From: Scytalidium lignicola
Taxonomy: Eukaryota > Ascomycota > Leotiomycetes
Length of the DNA stretch: 64,000 nt
Direction: 5' to 3'
Assembly: GCA_002812745.2 (NCBI GenBank)
Contig: NCSJ02000033.1
Location: 62,001 to 126,000 of the forward strand
Part shown: piece by piece, positions 43,218 to 55,200 of the stretch
Layout of the letters: every line of letters begins with the position of its first letter
Numbering within the stretch: position 1 is the first letter of the stretch
The notes under the pieces: model-generated
Databases searched by the model: none
Told to the model about the DNA's origin: nothing
The model's input: the letters and a program-made list of their open reading frames with translations, nothing else
Position numbers and translations under genes: made by a program

Positions 43218-44273
43218 ATGGAGACCGCATGCAGGTGCACACAATGATCTCCCATATATATAGCTGTAGGAGTAGAAGCTACTGAACATCATTTTTCTCT
43301 TATTCTAATTTAAGATGGTGATTACAAGGATAATAACAAAAGTGAATCTTGAACGAAGAATAGTCGTAAAGATCAATAAAACTAATAAATAAAAGATGAA
43401 CAGTTAAATAAATTCCTTATAGAATACTTAAATGGTAGTTATACTCTTAAGAAATAGAAGCAATGATATGNAAAAAAAATAGACTAGTGTTGGTAGACAC
43501 GGCGTTTGATGATGCGAGAACACAGGTCAGACAACCGCTCACTCCAGCCAATAAACTATACTAAAGCTTGTGTAAACTTGTTACAGGATTAAACAGTAGG
43601 TGAACACTATACAACAGATTAGGAGACAAAATTGGTGGTAGTTAATAATTGGTCTTCGCAAGTAGTTTCGAAACGTCCTGTAGTCGCAACAACCATCACC
43701 CCTTGTCAATCGATTGGCTGTGGTGACTCGTTTGGCAACGACACTTTTTTGAAACACCACAATTCAACTTCGTGTCAACCTAAACAACACAAATGGTACA
43801 AAGGCATCGCAAAGTAGCGGTATTCGAACAATCGAGCTTCGAATAATGGAGTACCATAGAAGAAAGGTAGGGCAATTGATAAAGTTGGGCTAGGCCCATT
43901 GTTGAGTTCTAGGCGCATCGTAGACCAAACTCCTTTTCCATCTACAATTTCATTGTTGTCTGCTTTTGTCTGTCACATTCTTTATCTTCCTTTCATTTTC
44001 CAAAACAGNAAAAAAGTCGCGCAGACGATCTGTTGAACTTCATTTTCCCCTTTACCAACACTAAATATTTTGACTTGAGACAGTTACTCTTGTGCCTGCT
44101 GTGCAGCCTTGAAGTATCAAGTACTTATTTTTCTTCACCCTCCTTTTTAAGGCCTGGACATCTACTATCGATCACAACGACTGAATAAAAATTCCACTTC
44201 ATCTGAATCATCAGTCCAAGGAAAATCATACTCTAGGCGACTACAAGACAGAAGAAGTCGTAATATCTCAACC
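43218..44273. other. Intergenic upstream of the secreted protein gene
   Basis: No gene supported. Ns beside A runs lie at 43471 and 44009. A tttttaagg TATA-like site is at about 44143. CT-rich tracts at 43960-44000 and 44130-44150 precede the secreted-protein gene and may be its promoter. Confidence 0.4.
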
Positions 44274-44972
44274 ATGTTGCTCGGACTTCCGAAACCTCTT
44301 TTACTCCTAGTGAGCCTCACAGCAATTGCCACAGCAGCAGCCATTCCACCAGTCTCCTTCACCATCAAAGGAGATTCTAGGTTAACCTCCCGCGCAGCAG
44401 GAACATCAGCAGCTTCCCAGCTCCTTGCCATAGCACCCACGAGCGCCAACTGCGATGGAGCACCAGCTCCCTCCGAATGCGCCACCGCAACCCAAGCGGC
44501 ACCATACCTTATCAACGCAATGGGATCTTACAACATAACCTCTGCATCCGAAATCGCAGCCTTGCTTTCCCTAATCGCGTATGAAACCGACGATTTCAAA
44601 TATAACATCAACCACTACCCAGGCAACCCGGGCCAGGGCACAAGGAACATGCAGATGGCGAGCTACAACCTTATGTACGCGCAGTCTATCTCGGAGTTAC
44701 AGCAGTCGCTAGCAAGTATCACGACGGCGAGCACAACGGGTGGATTGAGCAGTGATCAGCTTAATGATATTCGGGCACTGGTGTTACCAGATCAGTATAG
44801 TTGGGCTAGTGCGGCTTGGTTCTTGACGAGTCAATGCCAGAATGCGAGACCTGCGCTGCAGGCCGGTGGTCAGGCTGGTTTTGAGGCTTATATGTCATGT
44901 GTGGGAACGAGCGTTACGGATGATAGGTTGGCTTATTGGACTCGAGCACAAGCTGCATTTGGTCTATCTTGA
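44274..44972 (+). CDS. Secreted four-cysteine protein, conserved in fungi
   Basis: 232 aa, no intron. An N-terminal signal peptide is clear: MLLGLPKPLLLLVSLTAIAT followed by AAA, with cleavage likely near IPPVSF. The mature part has a Thr/Ala-rich opening, four Cys (two in NCDGAPAPSEC, one in SQCQN, one in MSCVG) that suit two disulfides, and the segment LLSLIAYETDDFKYN followed by NPGQGTRNMQMASYN. The helix with a Glu-Thr-Asp inside the conserved block reminds me of lysozyme-like folds, but I cannot prove an enzyme. It may be a cell-wall or apoplast protein. The start lies in a good context (ctcaaccATG). Confidence 0.75.
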   Translation: MLLGLPKPLLLLVSLTAIATAAAIPPVSFTIKGDSRLTSRAAGTSAASQLLAIAPTSANCDGAPAPSECATATQAAPYLINAMGSYNITSASEIAALLSLIAYETDDFKYNINHYPGNPGQGTRNMQMASYNLMYAQSISELQQSLASITTASTTGGLSSDQLNDIRALVLPDQYSWASAAWFLTSQCQNARPALQAGGQAGFEAYMSCVGTSVTDDRLAYWTRAQAAFGLS

Positions 44973-45358
44973 GTATATGAGAAATGGGGGTATTTAGAGA
45001 TTTAAAGCACTAGTGATAGACATACTAGATATCGATGAAGGGGTCTATTTGACCATGGCTAGGGTGCATGGACTGGTCTCCGTGCCGGTGGCTATAACAA
45101 GTCTAACGTCTATTTCTTGTTAATATTTCATCCCAGGGAGTTAATTTACAGTTTCCTATTAATGAACCTCTATTTTCTAAAATTCCATGATATTATGTAC
45201 ATCGTTACAGATACATATGACTTTTCATGATAAACCCTTCCTCTTTTAGTGCATCTCATTTAAAAGGTAATTACAATATTTTAAACCAACTACTGTCAAA
45301 TCTCCATCCAAAGCTTCCCAGTTCATACCATTGAAAGGTGTGAGCGGCAACATAGGTA
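44973..45358. other. 3' flanks of two converging genes
   Basis: A 386-bp stretch between the secreted protein gene (plus) and the E3-like gene (minus). AT-rich, probably both 3' untranslated regions. No gene. Confidence 0.5.
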
Positions 45359-46987
45359 CTATTCTTCATAGCGCTCCCATGATCCAACATTCCAATCCTG
45401 AAATCGTCTTGCGGAGGGCGGTAGATACTGGGTTGTGCTCGTAATATAATTCTGGATATCATGAATCCCAGTACGAGGAAGCCTCACTTCTTCTAATCTG
45501 TCCCTACTAGAGTCCAACAATTTTGCAGCACTGTCTGCAGCAACTCTCTTGTAAAACACCTTCATCGCTAGCGCCGCATTTTGAGACGGTGATTTAGACG
45601 ATGCAAATCTGAGAGCAGGATTAATGATCCAAACTCGTAAAAGAGTCGACTCGTCTGGAGTGTCTGGTGTATAGTTATGCCACTCGCTTGGTATGAAAAG
45701 GAATTGAGAGCAACACTGTGCATCCATGGTCGATATGAGGTGTCCTGCAATAACTAACTCTATCGAAAGTTGTAGAGGAAATATTGATCCTATTGCTAAT
45801 TGTAGATTGATTTTCAAAGCCCATTTGTACAGTCGAAAGCCCTCAGCACGTAGATCCATCCGGCCGACGTAAGTGTCGCAGTTACTACAAACAAGGAGAC
45901 AATCTTGCGATGTAGTCCCTTCGGCATACTGAACTGGATCTTTGACCTAGTGCTGGTGTCATTATGAATACACTAAGCATGGGTAGAAATTTAATATATG
46001 ATTGCTAAATAATTAAACTCAAATAGGTACCATTATATCCTACAAGAACATGAGGTCAAGCTATCATGATTCCTATATTATATCAACACGATCAATTATA
46101 TTTGTCCCTCGTGTTAATCCCACCAATTTCCAAGTCTGCGGAAAATATGGAGTAAAAATCCGAGGTAGTGAAGCAAGTAACCACATAATCCCAAAGGAAG
46201 AGGGTATGCTTGCATAACCTACTGCCGGAGCAGAATGGCCACTTGAGTGTTTTTCTTGGGTATTTGTATCGGTAACTAGGTTACAGAGGAACCACCGGTC
46301 GCCTTCTTGATACCCATGTCTAGGAAGCATAGATGAAAACTGTGCAAGGGCGGAAAAGAAATAGAAAAAAACTCCTTTATATGGGAGGTACCCTCTTACC
46401 TTGACTCCTGGGCAATCTTTTCCGGAGAGAAGGAACGTGGTCATGTCGACAAAACCTATCCCCACCTGGGCTGTAAGCTTGGTATTTGCACCGTAACTTC
46501 TATTTGCCATGGTAGGATTTTTTTCACCATGGTCAGATGGCTTATGGCAATGCCAGAAGTCCATCATCTCCGCCCAATTGTCACTTGGGAGATCTCTCCA
46601 AGATTGGATTCTTCCTTTCTCCAGAGCAATAGCACCGCATCCATGGCACATAAACTCGAGACCTGTGTTCAGGGTCTTCGCAGGCCAAGGAGTAGGATTG
46701 TCTTTTGCACTGTCAGCGTCTGTTGGCCGTCGTGGATCTGTAATGGGCAGCCGCCACGTGATTTCTTTATTCGCTACAGTAGGTATGGGAAGTGAGGTAA
46801 CAGGAGTTACTCTTCGAGGAAGTGTTAGGGTAGTATATAACTCCTCATGATGGACAACGAGCTCCTTCCCATCTTTTAACTCAACCTTGGTGGTATTGTT
46901 GCTTGCTGTTGCGAGCACAACAACTATAGAGATCTGTCGGATGTTGGTAAGCACTTCGGCATAGATGAGAGGATTAGATGTCGACAT
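45359..46987 (-). CDS. UBE3D/HECT_2-like E3 ubiquitin ligase (E2-binding protein)
   Basis: Relative of the E2-binding HECT-like protein family (UBE3D), thought to promote ubiquitin transfer. The model is complement(45359-45946, 46400-46987), 391 aa. Exon 1 starts MSTSNPLIYAEVLTNIRQIS and includes EFMCHGCGAIALEKGRIQSW, NWAEMMDFWHCHKP (the family hallmark) and VGIGFVDMTTFLLSGKDCPG. Exon 2 has DCLLVCSNCDTYVGRMDL and a long C-terminal region with LRVWIINPALRFAS. The intron (45947-46399) is long at 453 nt, and its first 109 codons are open, so an extra exon or an alternative end is possible. The start of the questin-oxidase-like gene lies 291 bp upstream, facing away. Confidence 0.72.
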
Positions 46988-47278
46988 GAGAATTGAAACT
47001 TTATTGAACTATTGAAAGCATGAGACGTGGATGAGTGAGCTCATGCTTCTTTCTCAGCTGAATGAAGGAGGTAGAAGAGGTGGATAATGAGGTTCTGGTC
47101 CGCACGGCTAAGCCTAAAAAGGCACTAGTCAAACGTTTTGAAGGGTTAAAGGGAAATATTTTCCCCGCTCCGGCTCGGTACAACGTCATCAGCCTTTCTC
47201 CACATCTAAAGTTCATCATCAGTCCACAACATTATAGGCCTACACAGTTTTGTAGAATAGAGAGAACAAATAGCCAAT
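46988..47278. promoter_or_regulatory. Divergent promoter, UBE3D-like / questin-oxidase-like
   Basis: 291 bp between two outward-facing starts. It has a short ttgaactattgaaa tract near the UBE3D-like gene. No ORF with support. Confidence 0.4.
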
Positions 47279-48621
47279 ATGTCGGCTCCTATGATTGCAT
47301 GGGTTCCAATTGTCAACCGTGTCTATAAATATCTAACCACCAGCGACTATGCAGATTGGTCGATTGATCTCCCATCAGTGCAAATTCACGATGTTGAGAC
47401 AGCTGCGGAGAAAAGGCCAAGAACCCTTAAACATCTCCTTCGGGCAAATCATATAAATCATTCAATAATTTATCACGATCTTCAATTTCACAATCATATG
47501 TCTCATATTCTAAGTTCAGCTTATATTCTTGGGGCAAGCACAGAACAACTCCGGGAAATATATGATGAAGAAGCGAAAGAGCTTGAAGAATGGACAGAAT
47601 CTCCAGCAGAAATATCAGATGCAGACTGGAGGAGTTTCCTAGGTGACAAGAGATACCAGAGAGCATATGTGGACTTTTTCGAGGATGAATTGGCTTTGAA
47701 GTTTACATATAACTGGAGGGAGGTTGTAGACGAATATCTGTTTAGCGGCAAAGAGCCCCTGATCAACGGCTTGATTGGAGGACGTACGTTCTAATGTACA
47801 GATGAATGGGCATTCCACTAACGTTGAATCCCAGTTGGCCATCCGCTAATCCACTTGGCGTATGCTTACGAGGTTGACAGCAAAGAAATCGCTATGGAGG
47901 CGCTTGCTATGGGGGCTACTTGTTACAATTTTCTGCACAAGTACATCGATGATCCCTCTTACACTACGGAATCTACCTACTCAACTACCTCACCTCTTGA
48001 AATCTTGCACAAGATTGCAGAGGACAAGAGACTTGATGGATTGTTCGAGAAGAAGGGAAATGACAACATCGTGCCTCTATTCAACACTCATGAAAGCGTT
48101 GTTTTAGAACACTGGAATGCCTGGAAGCTCAAAGATCCCAAAGAACAATTCAGAGAATCCCAAGAAGCTGCAATAGCGCTGCTTATCTCAACTGTCCAGC
48201 CAGGAACTCATGCATTTGACTTTTTCTTAGTTCACCTGCTTACGTCAAGCCATGCCGTGAGGATCCTTCTTCCTCTAGTACCAAAGAAATTCCATATTAA
48301 TCTCGTGAGGCAATGGTGGCTCCTCACAATATCTGTCTATATTGCCCAACTACGCCCAAGGATTGATGATAGCCTCGTGTCCAGTCCAAGCAAACAGTGG
48401 AACTATGTTGAAGATAAAGCTATTAATGGATTTTGGGCAACTGATGCACACTACGTTAAAGGTAAGTCTAATTCCAAACCCATGTTACATATTCTGATGA
48501 ATGAAAAGCTATAAGAGCTATCAAAGAAGCAGCGTTTACTTGGGGAGATGTACATGAACGATATCTTGCAGCAGCTGTAAAGTTTGCTGATGAATTCGAG
48601 GGTTGGACCGGGTTCGAATGA
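47279..48621 (+). CDS. Questin oxidase-like protein
   Basis: Member of the questin-oxidase-like family (AflY/GedK type), whose characterised members carry out Baeyer-Villiger-like ring opening of anthraquinones. Exons 47279-47783, 47835-48461 and 48518-48621 give 411 aa with consistent phases. The first intron joins LINGLIGG to LGHPLIHLAYAYEVDSKEIA, the family hallmark block. The last intron joins DAHYVK to AIKEAAFTWGDVHERYLAAA, ending in WTGFE. Family motifs include KHLLRANHINHSIIYHDLQF and FHNHMSH. It stands alone, with no polyketide synthase or other pathway gene next to it, so a metabolite role is open; many fungi have solitary copies. Confidence 0.85.
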
Positions 48622-48836
48622 TTGTATGAACTTCCAGGGGTAGTATCTCTTATGTGGTTAACCGACAATACTTTGATGACTTGTCAATGTCTGTATTATA
48701 AAATGCTTCCTCGCTCATGATGATCATATGAAGTATATCAACTTGATAATATATTCAGGGTCACCTGTAGTGGCATCCAATCCGATACAATTACATAAAA
48801 TCCCATTATATGACACCCATAATCACTATGCCTGGA

Positions 48837-51521
48837 CTAATCATCCACAATGTCGTCATCGCTCAATATTAAATTTTCCTCTTGATGCTCTGTATGAAGC
48901 CTCGAGGACAAGCCTCGACGTCTAATCACTAAACCCTTTTTCTGAGGAGATCCATTCTCAGTTGGCTTATCTGTTGCCAATTCCTCACCGGAAAGTGTCA
49001 TATCATCATCCTCATCTTGATTATCATCCATCGTAATACCAATGCCATGAAAAGAAGTTATTCTCTCCATATCCTTTAGTGCCAGGGCAGAAGCAGCACT
49101 TTTCCGGGATCTGGTAATCATAGCTGTATAAGGAAGCCGCTCAAGTAGCATCTCTTTTCTTGCTGAAGCGCCCATTGATATTAGAGCTGTGGAAGGTCCA
49201 TCATTTTTATCTCCTTGCTTCGTGGTAGAACCGTTTCCAGTGTAAGTTTTCCAACTCTCAACACTTCCTGGTTTTGGCTTTGCAAACGCTGCAGCCCCAG
49301 CAGTGATGCTACGAAGGCGATGCTCTTCACCCTTAATTAATCTCGTAACCCATAAATCAATGGTGCCTTCTATTTCCTCTTTCATTCGCCATAACTTCAA
49401 GCTAGTTGGGTAGAACATCTTGAACGCTTCCCCGCCTTTGCCAGCCCTGAGACCAGCAGCAGCTGGGGCCTTTCGCCTGACAGGATAAGGCAAAGAAAAT
49501 AATATACCTCTGACAGCTATTTGAAAGCTGATCTCATCTTGTCGAAGTACATCACCGCCAGTACCTTGCCCACCTATTCCACCACCAAATCCTGTAGAGT
49601 TGAAAGAGCCGTCCCACGAAGGACTTAATAGATCACTATCCGAGAGAGCATCAATACAACCATTCACATGGTCAAGTGATGTGAAGTCGAACGATGGTGA
49701 AGCATCGCATGACAGAAGATAATTCTCGTGAAGTGCTGCTATAAAAGTCTGAGTATCCGTGCCAATCTCATCAATAAGCTCATCAACAGACACTTGGGGA
49801 CGTTTAGGTCGTGCGTTAAGAGACATGAAATGTGGTAGGTGTTCCACTTCAGTGGCAGGTTCCTCACGCTTATTATACATAACTTTTCCAACTGCATGGA
49901 ATATACCAAGACTGGCTTCACGCCTAGTTATCATCTCTAAGCTCGCTTTCTCTGGTTCTGTCAAAGGCAGGAGATTTTGACCGGTCTTTTTTGACTTGCT
50001 AAAAGAGATCCTAGAACTCCATTCACCATCTGTATCACCTTTTAGGCATAAAAATTCCAGTGATCCAATGGCGCTTCTGATATCTCCAATTTCTCCAAGT
50101 CTTTTCAACACTAAAGATCCAGGCATAGTTCTCCGTCCTGATTTTCGTGATTCTTTCCTAACAATAACTTCAAGAGCTTTTGATAATAGCGTTGGGGCAA
50201 TTGGGTTAAACTCAATGACACCGACACCTGGATGCTGCAGGATCTCCTGGCCAAGGAGTCGATGCGCGGTAAAACTGTCGGCGGATGCAGATGTGGTTGT
50301 GAGTAATGTTTCAGAGACAATCATAACCACAGGTGTGATGACTTCATCATTGTGTTTATTAAAATTCATTGATAGAGGAGGGGTATTGGATGCCAGATAT
50401 TGAAGTATAACAGATCGAAAAGACTGCAGAGCATTGGAAGATCGCGTAAATGTATTAGGGAACTCCTCGATGAGAATGATTCTTTTTCGACGATCTAAAG
50501 GAACCACATCTTTCTTTGATATATCTGGATTATCCTCCGAAATTATCTCTAATTGGCCGAATTTACCTCCTCGAGCCATGAATTCCTCGAACTGTGCAGT
50601 CATGGATTGGAAGCCTTCCGAGCTAGCCATAGATCCAACAGGATTTCTCCACTCCAAGATATCACAATTCATTGCTTTAGACAACAATTGAACAGTTGTA
50701 GTCTTTCCGGTTCCAGCTGCCCCTTTCAACAGGAGTAGTCGTTGTCTCCGCCTTCCATTCATCACATCCTCAAGCCACCCGCGAACATCAGCAACTTTCT
50801 TCTTGTGGACTGCTAGTTCATCCAAATCCGCTGGTGCAAATCTTTCGGCCCAGGGTCTTGTATCTTCAGAGTTATTGGCCTCAATTGGCGGGTTTGGATG
50901 CTTCAAAAATTTCTGGCTTGCACTTGGCCCTTCTCCTTCGCCACTTCTAAAGGGATCCATTCGTTTTAGACGCTTCCTTGCTGTCAGACCAATCATGCTC
51001 CCACTCTGAGCACTACCTTCCCCTATATTGCCATCGTCTGATATAATATCTACATCCTCGGATCGTTCATCACTCAAGGAACGAAGCTTTACCCTAGCAC
51101 TTGATCCGTCACTATTAATAGCAGCATTTGCCTGTTGTCGCTGTGCCTGTTTTGTGAAAAAAGTGAACAAATTGGCATTTTTGCCTGGTTCTTCCACCTT
51201 CCCCTTTCTCTTAGGCTTTTCAGGACTTGTGCTTGCACTCTTGTCTTTAACTTTACTAGGTCGAGAACGTTTTGGCAGGACCAGAGGTGTCGACTCGGAG
51301 GATTGGTTGATTGTTTTCACGCGAGGCTGTGCTTTGGAGGTAGAATTTATTGATTGTTTCGCAGCTGGCTTAGATACCATAGGTTTCTTGCTTTCTGGAG
51401 CGGAGGGAAAAGTCTGCAATTGCAATTTCAGGCTCTTGGAAGATTCAGCGCCTTCATAGTCGGACTCATCAGGGGAAGAGGTTACGACGTTCCGCTTGCG
51501 TCGCTTTGCTGGAGGTGCCAT
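48837..51521 (-). CDS. rad17: Checkpoint clamp loader RAD17 (yeast Rad24 type)
   Basis: Large subunit of the alternative clamp loader that puts the 9-1-1 clamp on damaged DNA in the nucleus. 894 aa in one exon from ATG 51521. A basic, disordered N-terminus includes ANLFTFFTKQAQRQ (about 116-129), PCNA-box-like. RPWAERFAPADLDELAVHKK (222-241) precedes Walker A GAAGTGKTTT (267-276). Walker B is the degenerate ILIEEFPN. A sensor-like region follows, and the C-terminus is acidic (LSDDDIVDD). It converges with the questin-oxidase-like gene (215 bp between stops). Confidence 0.9.
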   Translation of the reverse strand: MAPPAKRRKRNVVTSSPDESDYEGAESSKSLKLQLQTFPSAPESKKPMVSKPAAKQSINSTSKAQPRVKTINQSSESTPLVLPKRSRPSKVKDKSASTSPEKPKRKGKVEEPGKNANLFTFFTKQAQRQQANAAINSDGSSARVKLRSLSDERSEDVDIISDDGNIGEGSAQSGSMIGLTARKRLKRMDPFRSGEGEGPSASQKFLKHPNPPIEANNSEDTRPWAERFAPADLDELAVHKKKVADVRGWLEDVMNGRRRQRLLLLKGAAGTGKTTTVQLLSKAMNCDILEWRNPVGSMASSEGFQSMTAQFEEFMARGGKFGQLEIISEDNPDISKKDVVPLDRRKRIILIEEFPNTFTRSSNALQSFRSVILQYLASNTPPLSMNFNKHNDEVITPVVMIVSETLLTTTSASADSFTAHRLLGQEILQHPGVGVIEFNPIAPTLLSKALEVIVRKESRKSGRRTMPGSLVLKRLGEIGDIRSAIGSLEFLCLKGDTDGEWSSRISFSKSKKTGQNLLPLTEPEKASLEMITRREASLGIFHAVGKVMYNKREEPATEVEHLPHFMSLNARPKRPQVSVDELIDEIGTDTQTFIAALHENYLLSCDASPSFDFTSLDHVNGCIDALSDSDLLSPSWDGSFNSTGFGGGIGGQGTGGDVLRQDEISFQIAVRGILFSLPYPVRRKAPAAAGLRAGKGGEAFKMFYPTSLKLWRMKEEIEGTIDLWVTRLIKGEEHRLRSITAGAAAFAKPKPGSVESWKTYTGNGSTTKQGDKNDGPSTALISMGASARKEMLLERLPYTAMITRSRKSAASALALKDMERITSFHGIGITMDDNQDEDDDMTLSGEELATDKPTENGSPQKKGLVIRRRGLSSRLHTEHQEENLILSDDDIVDD

Positions 51522-52299
51522 ACTGGCCCGAAGTGGATTCCAAGATGTTACATCGGTGTGGGAATGTCAAAGGCACGAATTGACACGATTCATGTGCCTT
51601 CTTATTAGCTGATGCTGATCTTGCACGATTCTTGAGAAGGGAGAGGTCATATTAGCCGCTATCACTGCGTTATCGCGCTTATCGCGTCTACCTCTATGCA
51701 TATTCCCCGAAATTCTATACCAACTTCATCCCATCAAACTGCATAGATAAGTTAGTCTATGTTACATAGGCTCGAGTCTAGACACTCTGCCAAAGTTATC
51801 ATGCTTAGTAAGAGTTTGTGGCATAATCATAAAGGTAAGGATATCTCCCTTTCATAGTCCCCTTTATAAGAGAATAATTGCATCCAAATATCGAACTCAA
51901 TCGACCGAAAAAAAGAATAACCCATTTAAATTGAGACACCTGGCCGTCTTTTTATCTGTTTATTTTCAATACGGAACCATGCAAACCTATTTTAGAGACC
52001 CGAGAAAAACAGGAATTACTCAAAAGACACTCAAAGCTAGTACTAATGTTTTGAATATTGCAATATCCAGACTTGCTGTTCATTAAAGCTTTGCGTTGAT
52101 GGTAGCTTTATAAGCAAATAAATTGCATACTTAAGCATATTTTCAGGTGAATATTTTAATTTCCATTTCATCCTATATCTGGATTCTCATACTGTTTTCC
52201 AAGCAAATCTCTAGATAGAAACTCCCCATGCAAGTGAGAATTAATTCTTATAACTTGTCACATGTTTACACTCTTCTAAACTTCGATGGACATGGCCCA
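51522..52299. other. Intergenic between RAD17 and the aminopeptidase
   Basis: Contains the promoter of the RAD17 gene (minus) and the 3' flank of the aminopeptidase (minus). Short AT-rich tracts, no gene. Confidence 0.45.
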
Positions 52300-55200
52300 C
52301 TAAGCAAATCCGTGGCTCTTTAACCACTCCAATATAACCGCTCCATCTCGTTCCTTATATGCCGCCCTTCCAAGGATAGTATCGTGGAGGACCCCTAATG
52401 TGCGGTCATAACCCCTGTTGTCCTTCCCTTCGAAGAATTTTGCAATATCTTTTTCGGTCTCTCTATCGGTGAACTTCTGTAGACTCAGCTTCAAAAATCG
52501 ATCGAAGATCACCATATTGGCAGCCAATTTCTCTTTGATGGGACTGAAATTTTGTTTAATGTATGACCATAGTTCTGCTCGAGTCTTTGAATTCGCCGCC
52601 AAAGCTGCTGCACCGGTATGCATATCTTGAACTGCGACGTCCTTGAATAGGAGTTCCAAATATTGGGTTAGGGGTTCAGCACTCTGCAAGCGTCCTAAAG
52701 CACGGAGAATGATCTCTTTGCCATCAATTGATTGAGTCTCGTACCACTCCTTTTTGAGGGCAGTAAACTCCTTCTCGCCACCCTCTCGAATAGTTATTCC
52801 AAAGATAGCGGTCCGAAGACTTGGGTGAATAGCTAATCTATCTTCACCGCTGATATAGAGATTGAATCGACGCTTAGCCTCGGCAATTACCCTAGCTTGG
52901 ATGTCAGAAATCATGAAGTGATGTTGAGTATATAAAACTTACTGTTCGTGGCCGTTTAGACCTGCAGTGAGAATAAGTAGAGCTCGCAGCTGTGTTGTAA
53001 GAAAGTCATCATTTGGACTATTCTCCCAGCCTATTTTCTCCACAGTAGGACCGATCAATTTAAGAATGAATTTTTTAAGTCCGTTCGTGATAGCATCATC
53101 TTCTCCGAACACAGATTTTACGTTTGAAAGCGAACTCAAAATTATTGACCACACTAAAAAGTCCGTCTCTTCAGTGAAGCCATTGACAAAGGACAGAAGC
53201 CCAGCTGTGCTCGATTCCCCAGATGTTGCAAGAGCCCCAGCATCACCGATCAGCCCAATCTTATCCGCATTACTAAGGCGATCAATTTGAGTACCAAGCT
53301 TCGCAAGTCTACTTGGTGGATAATTTGTGCGATAGAATCCGGTATTGTCACGGTTAAGTTTATAGAAAGACTCCTCGACATTTTGAATTTTGTCTTCTTT
53401 GCTAGACAAAAAATCCGCAGAGGATGTGTCATGGGCCCCGGTTTTCCCTACCAACCCTAGTGGAATCCACCAAGTTGTTGTATCATCCTCGGCTTTAACG
53501 TCGCCAGTGGAGAGGTAACGAGATTGCTTAATCAATATCTGACCAGGCTCTTCTGTGACTGTGACTACAGGAAATCCAATCTTCCGGATCCACGGGTCCA
53601 TCAAAGCATTAATATCCTGCCCAGAGGCTCTGCTTAATGCCGACCACAAATCATTCGTGGTTGCGTTCCCATAGGTATGAGCTTTCAGGTAATCTGATAC
53701 ACCTTTAAGGAAAGTATCTTGGCCCAGATGACCAGCCAGCATTCGGATGACAGAGCTACCCTTGAGATAACTGATATGGTCAAATACTTGATCAACTTCC
53801 AAAGCATCCTTGACAGGAACCTCAATTGGATGCGAGCTACGTAGGGAATCCAGTCCAAATGCAGTCTGCATTCCTTCAGAGACGAACTGTGGCCATACGT
53901 TCCAGTCTGGATGGAGATAATCAGTTGCAAGCCATCCTACCCACGTAGCAAACCCCTCATTGAGCCAGAGCTCGCTCCACCAATCCATTGTGACAAGATT
54001 TCCAAACCATTGATGCGCAAGCTCGTGTGCTACGACATATGCTACTCTGTTTTTGTATTTAACATCTGAAGATTTCTCGTCAAACAGTACAGCAGTTGTC
54101 CTATATGTAACTAGCCCCCAGTTTTCCATAGCCAGTGGAGAAGTTAGCTAACTTTACAAGATGGAAGGTAAAGAGGTTATTTTCAAACAAGAACATGAAA
54201 AATACTGAACCTCAAGGAAATCATGAAGTATGGAGAAAAGACTAAGGAATGACTGCTAGTAACGTTGATAGCAGCAACAAGCCAAGACTGAATGACTTAC
54301 TCCGTGAGACTAGGAGACACCGGTTAGCCTGTACTTCTACACAAATATACAATATGAACACTTATAGTAGTCTGTATGGTTAGCTAATCATAAAGTACAT
54401 AGCATAGAAATAAGAACTAGCGGAAATACTTACAAATTCATGGACCGCCAGTAGGTCCGATTTTGGGAGAGGGTAGTCAATGTCAAAAATCTTTGAGAAA
54501 TAATCGATAATTTTAGGCGCATGATCTAAAGCAAGTTGTCCCTGGTTTTTCAATCCTCTAGTAGTGTAGACACGAACTGGCAGTGCTTTCCCATTGTATT
54601 TTCGTTCGGTAAAGGATTCGATATATTCAAAGTCGCCAACGGCCCATGCCAAGAGATAGGTACTCATGATTGGTGTTCTTTCGAAAGAAATGACCTTCCG
54701 TCCATTCTTGCCCTCTTTTGTATTCTTTTCAGGCATATTGCTCAAAGCTACCTGGTCCTTAGGAAGCTCAATTTCAAAGTCAAATGTTGCTTTCAGTTTG
54801 GGCTCATCGAAACAGGGAAAGGCCCGACGAGCATCGGAGGATTCAAACTGCGTGCTAAACATGTAGTGAAACTCATCATCTTTAGGAACGGAAGCTGCGG
54901 GTGCAACAACTGGCTTATATTTTGATCGATAAAACCCTGCCATATCGTTGTTCATCGTCCCTTCGAACTGGATGACAATCAGCGCTTTGCCGGAAGTTGG
55001 AAGTTCATTAGGAAAGGTTAAGGTTGCACGCTGCTGTGGAGTATTGTAGGATATATCACTGGATTTGACAGATTCCTGGCTATTGGCATGATCCAAGAAA
55101 ACCTCGGCACTATGGATTTTGAGCTGATGGGAATTCAAGGTGATACTCTTGGAATTCAAGGTGATTTTAGCCAAGATCTTGACAGTCCCTTGATAGCTGA

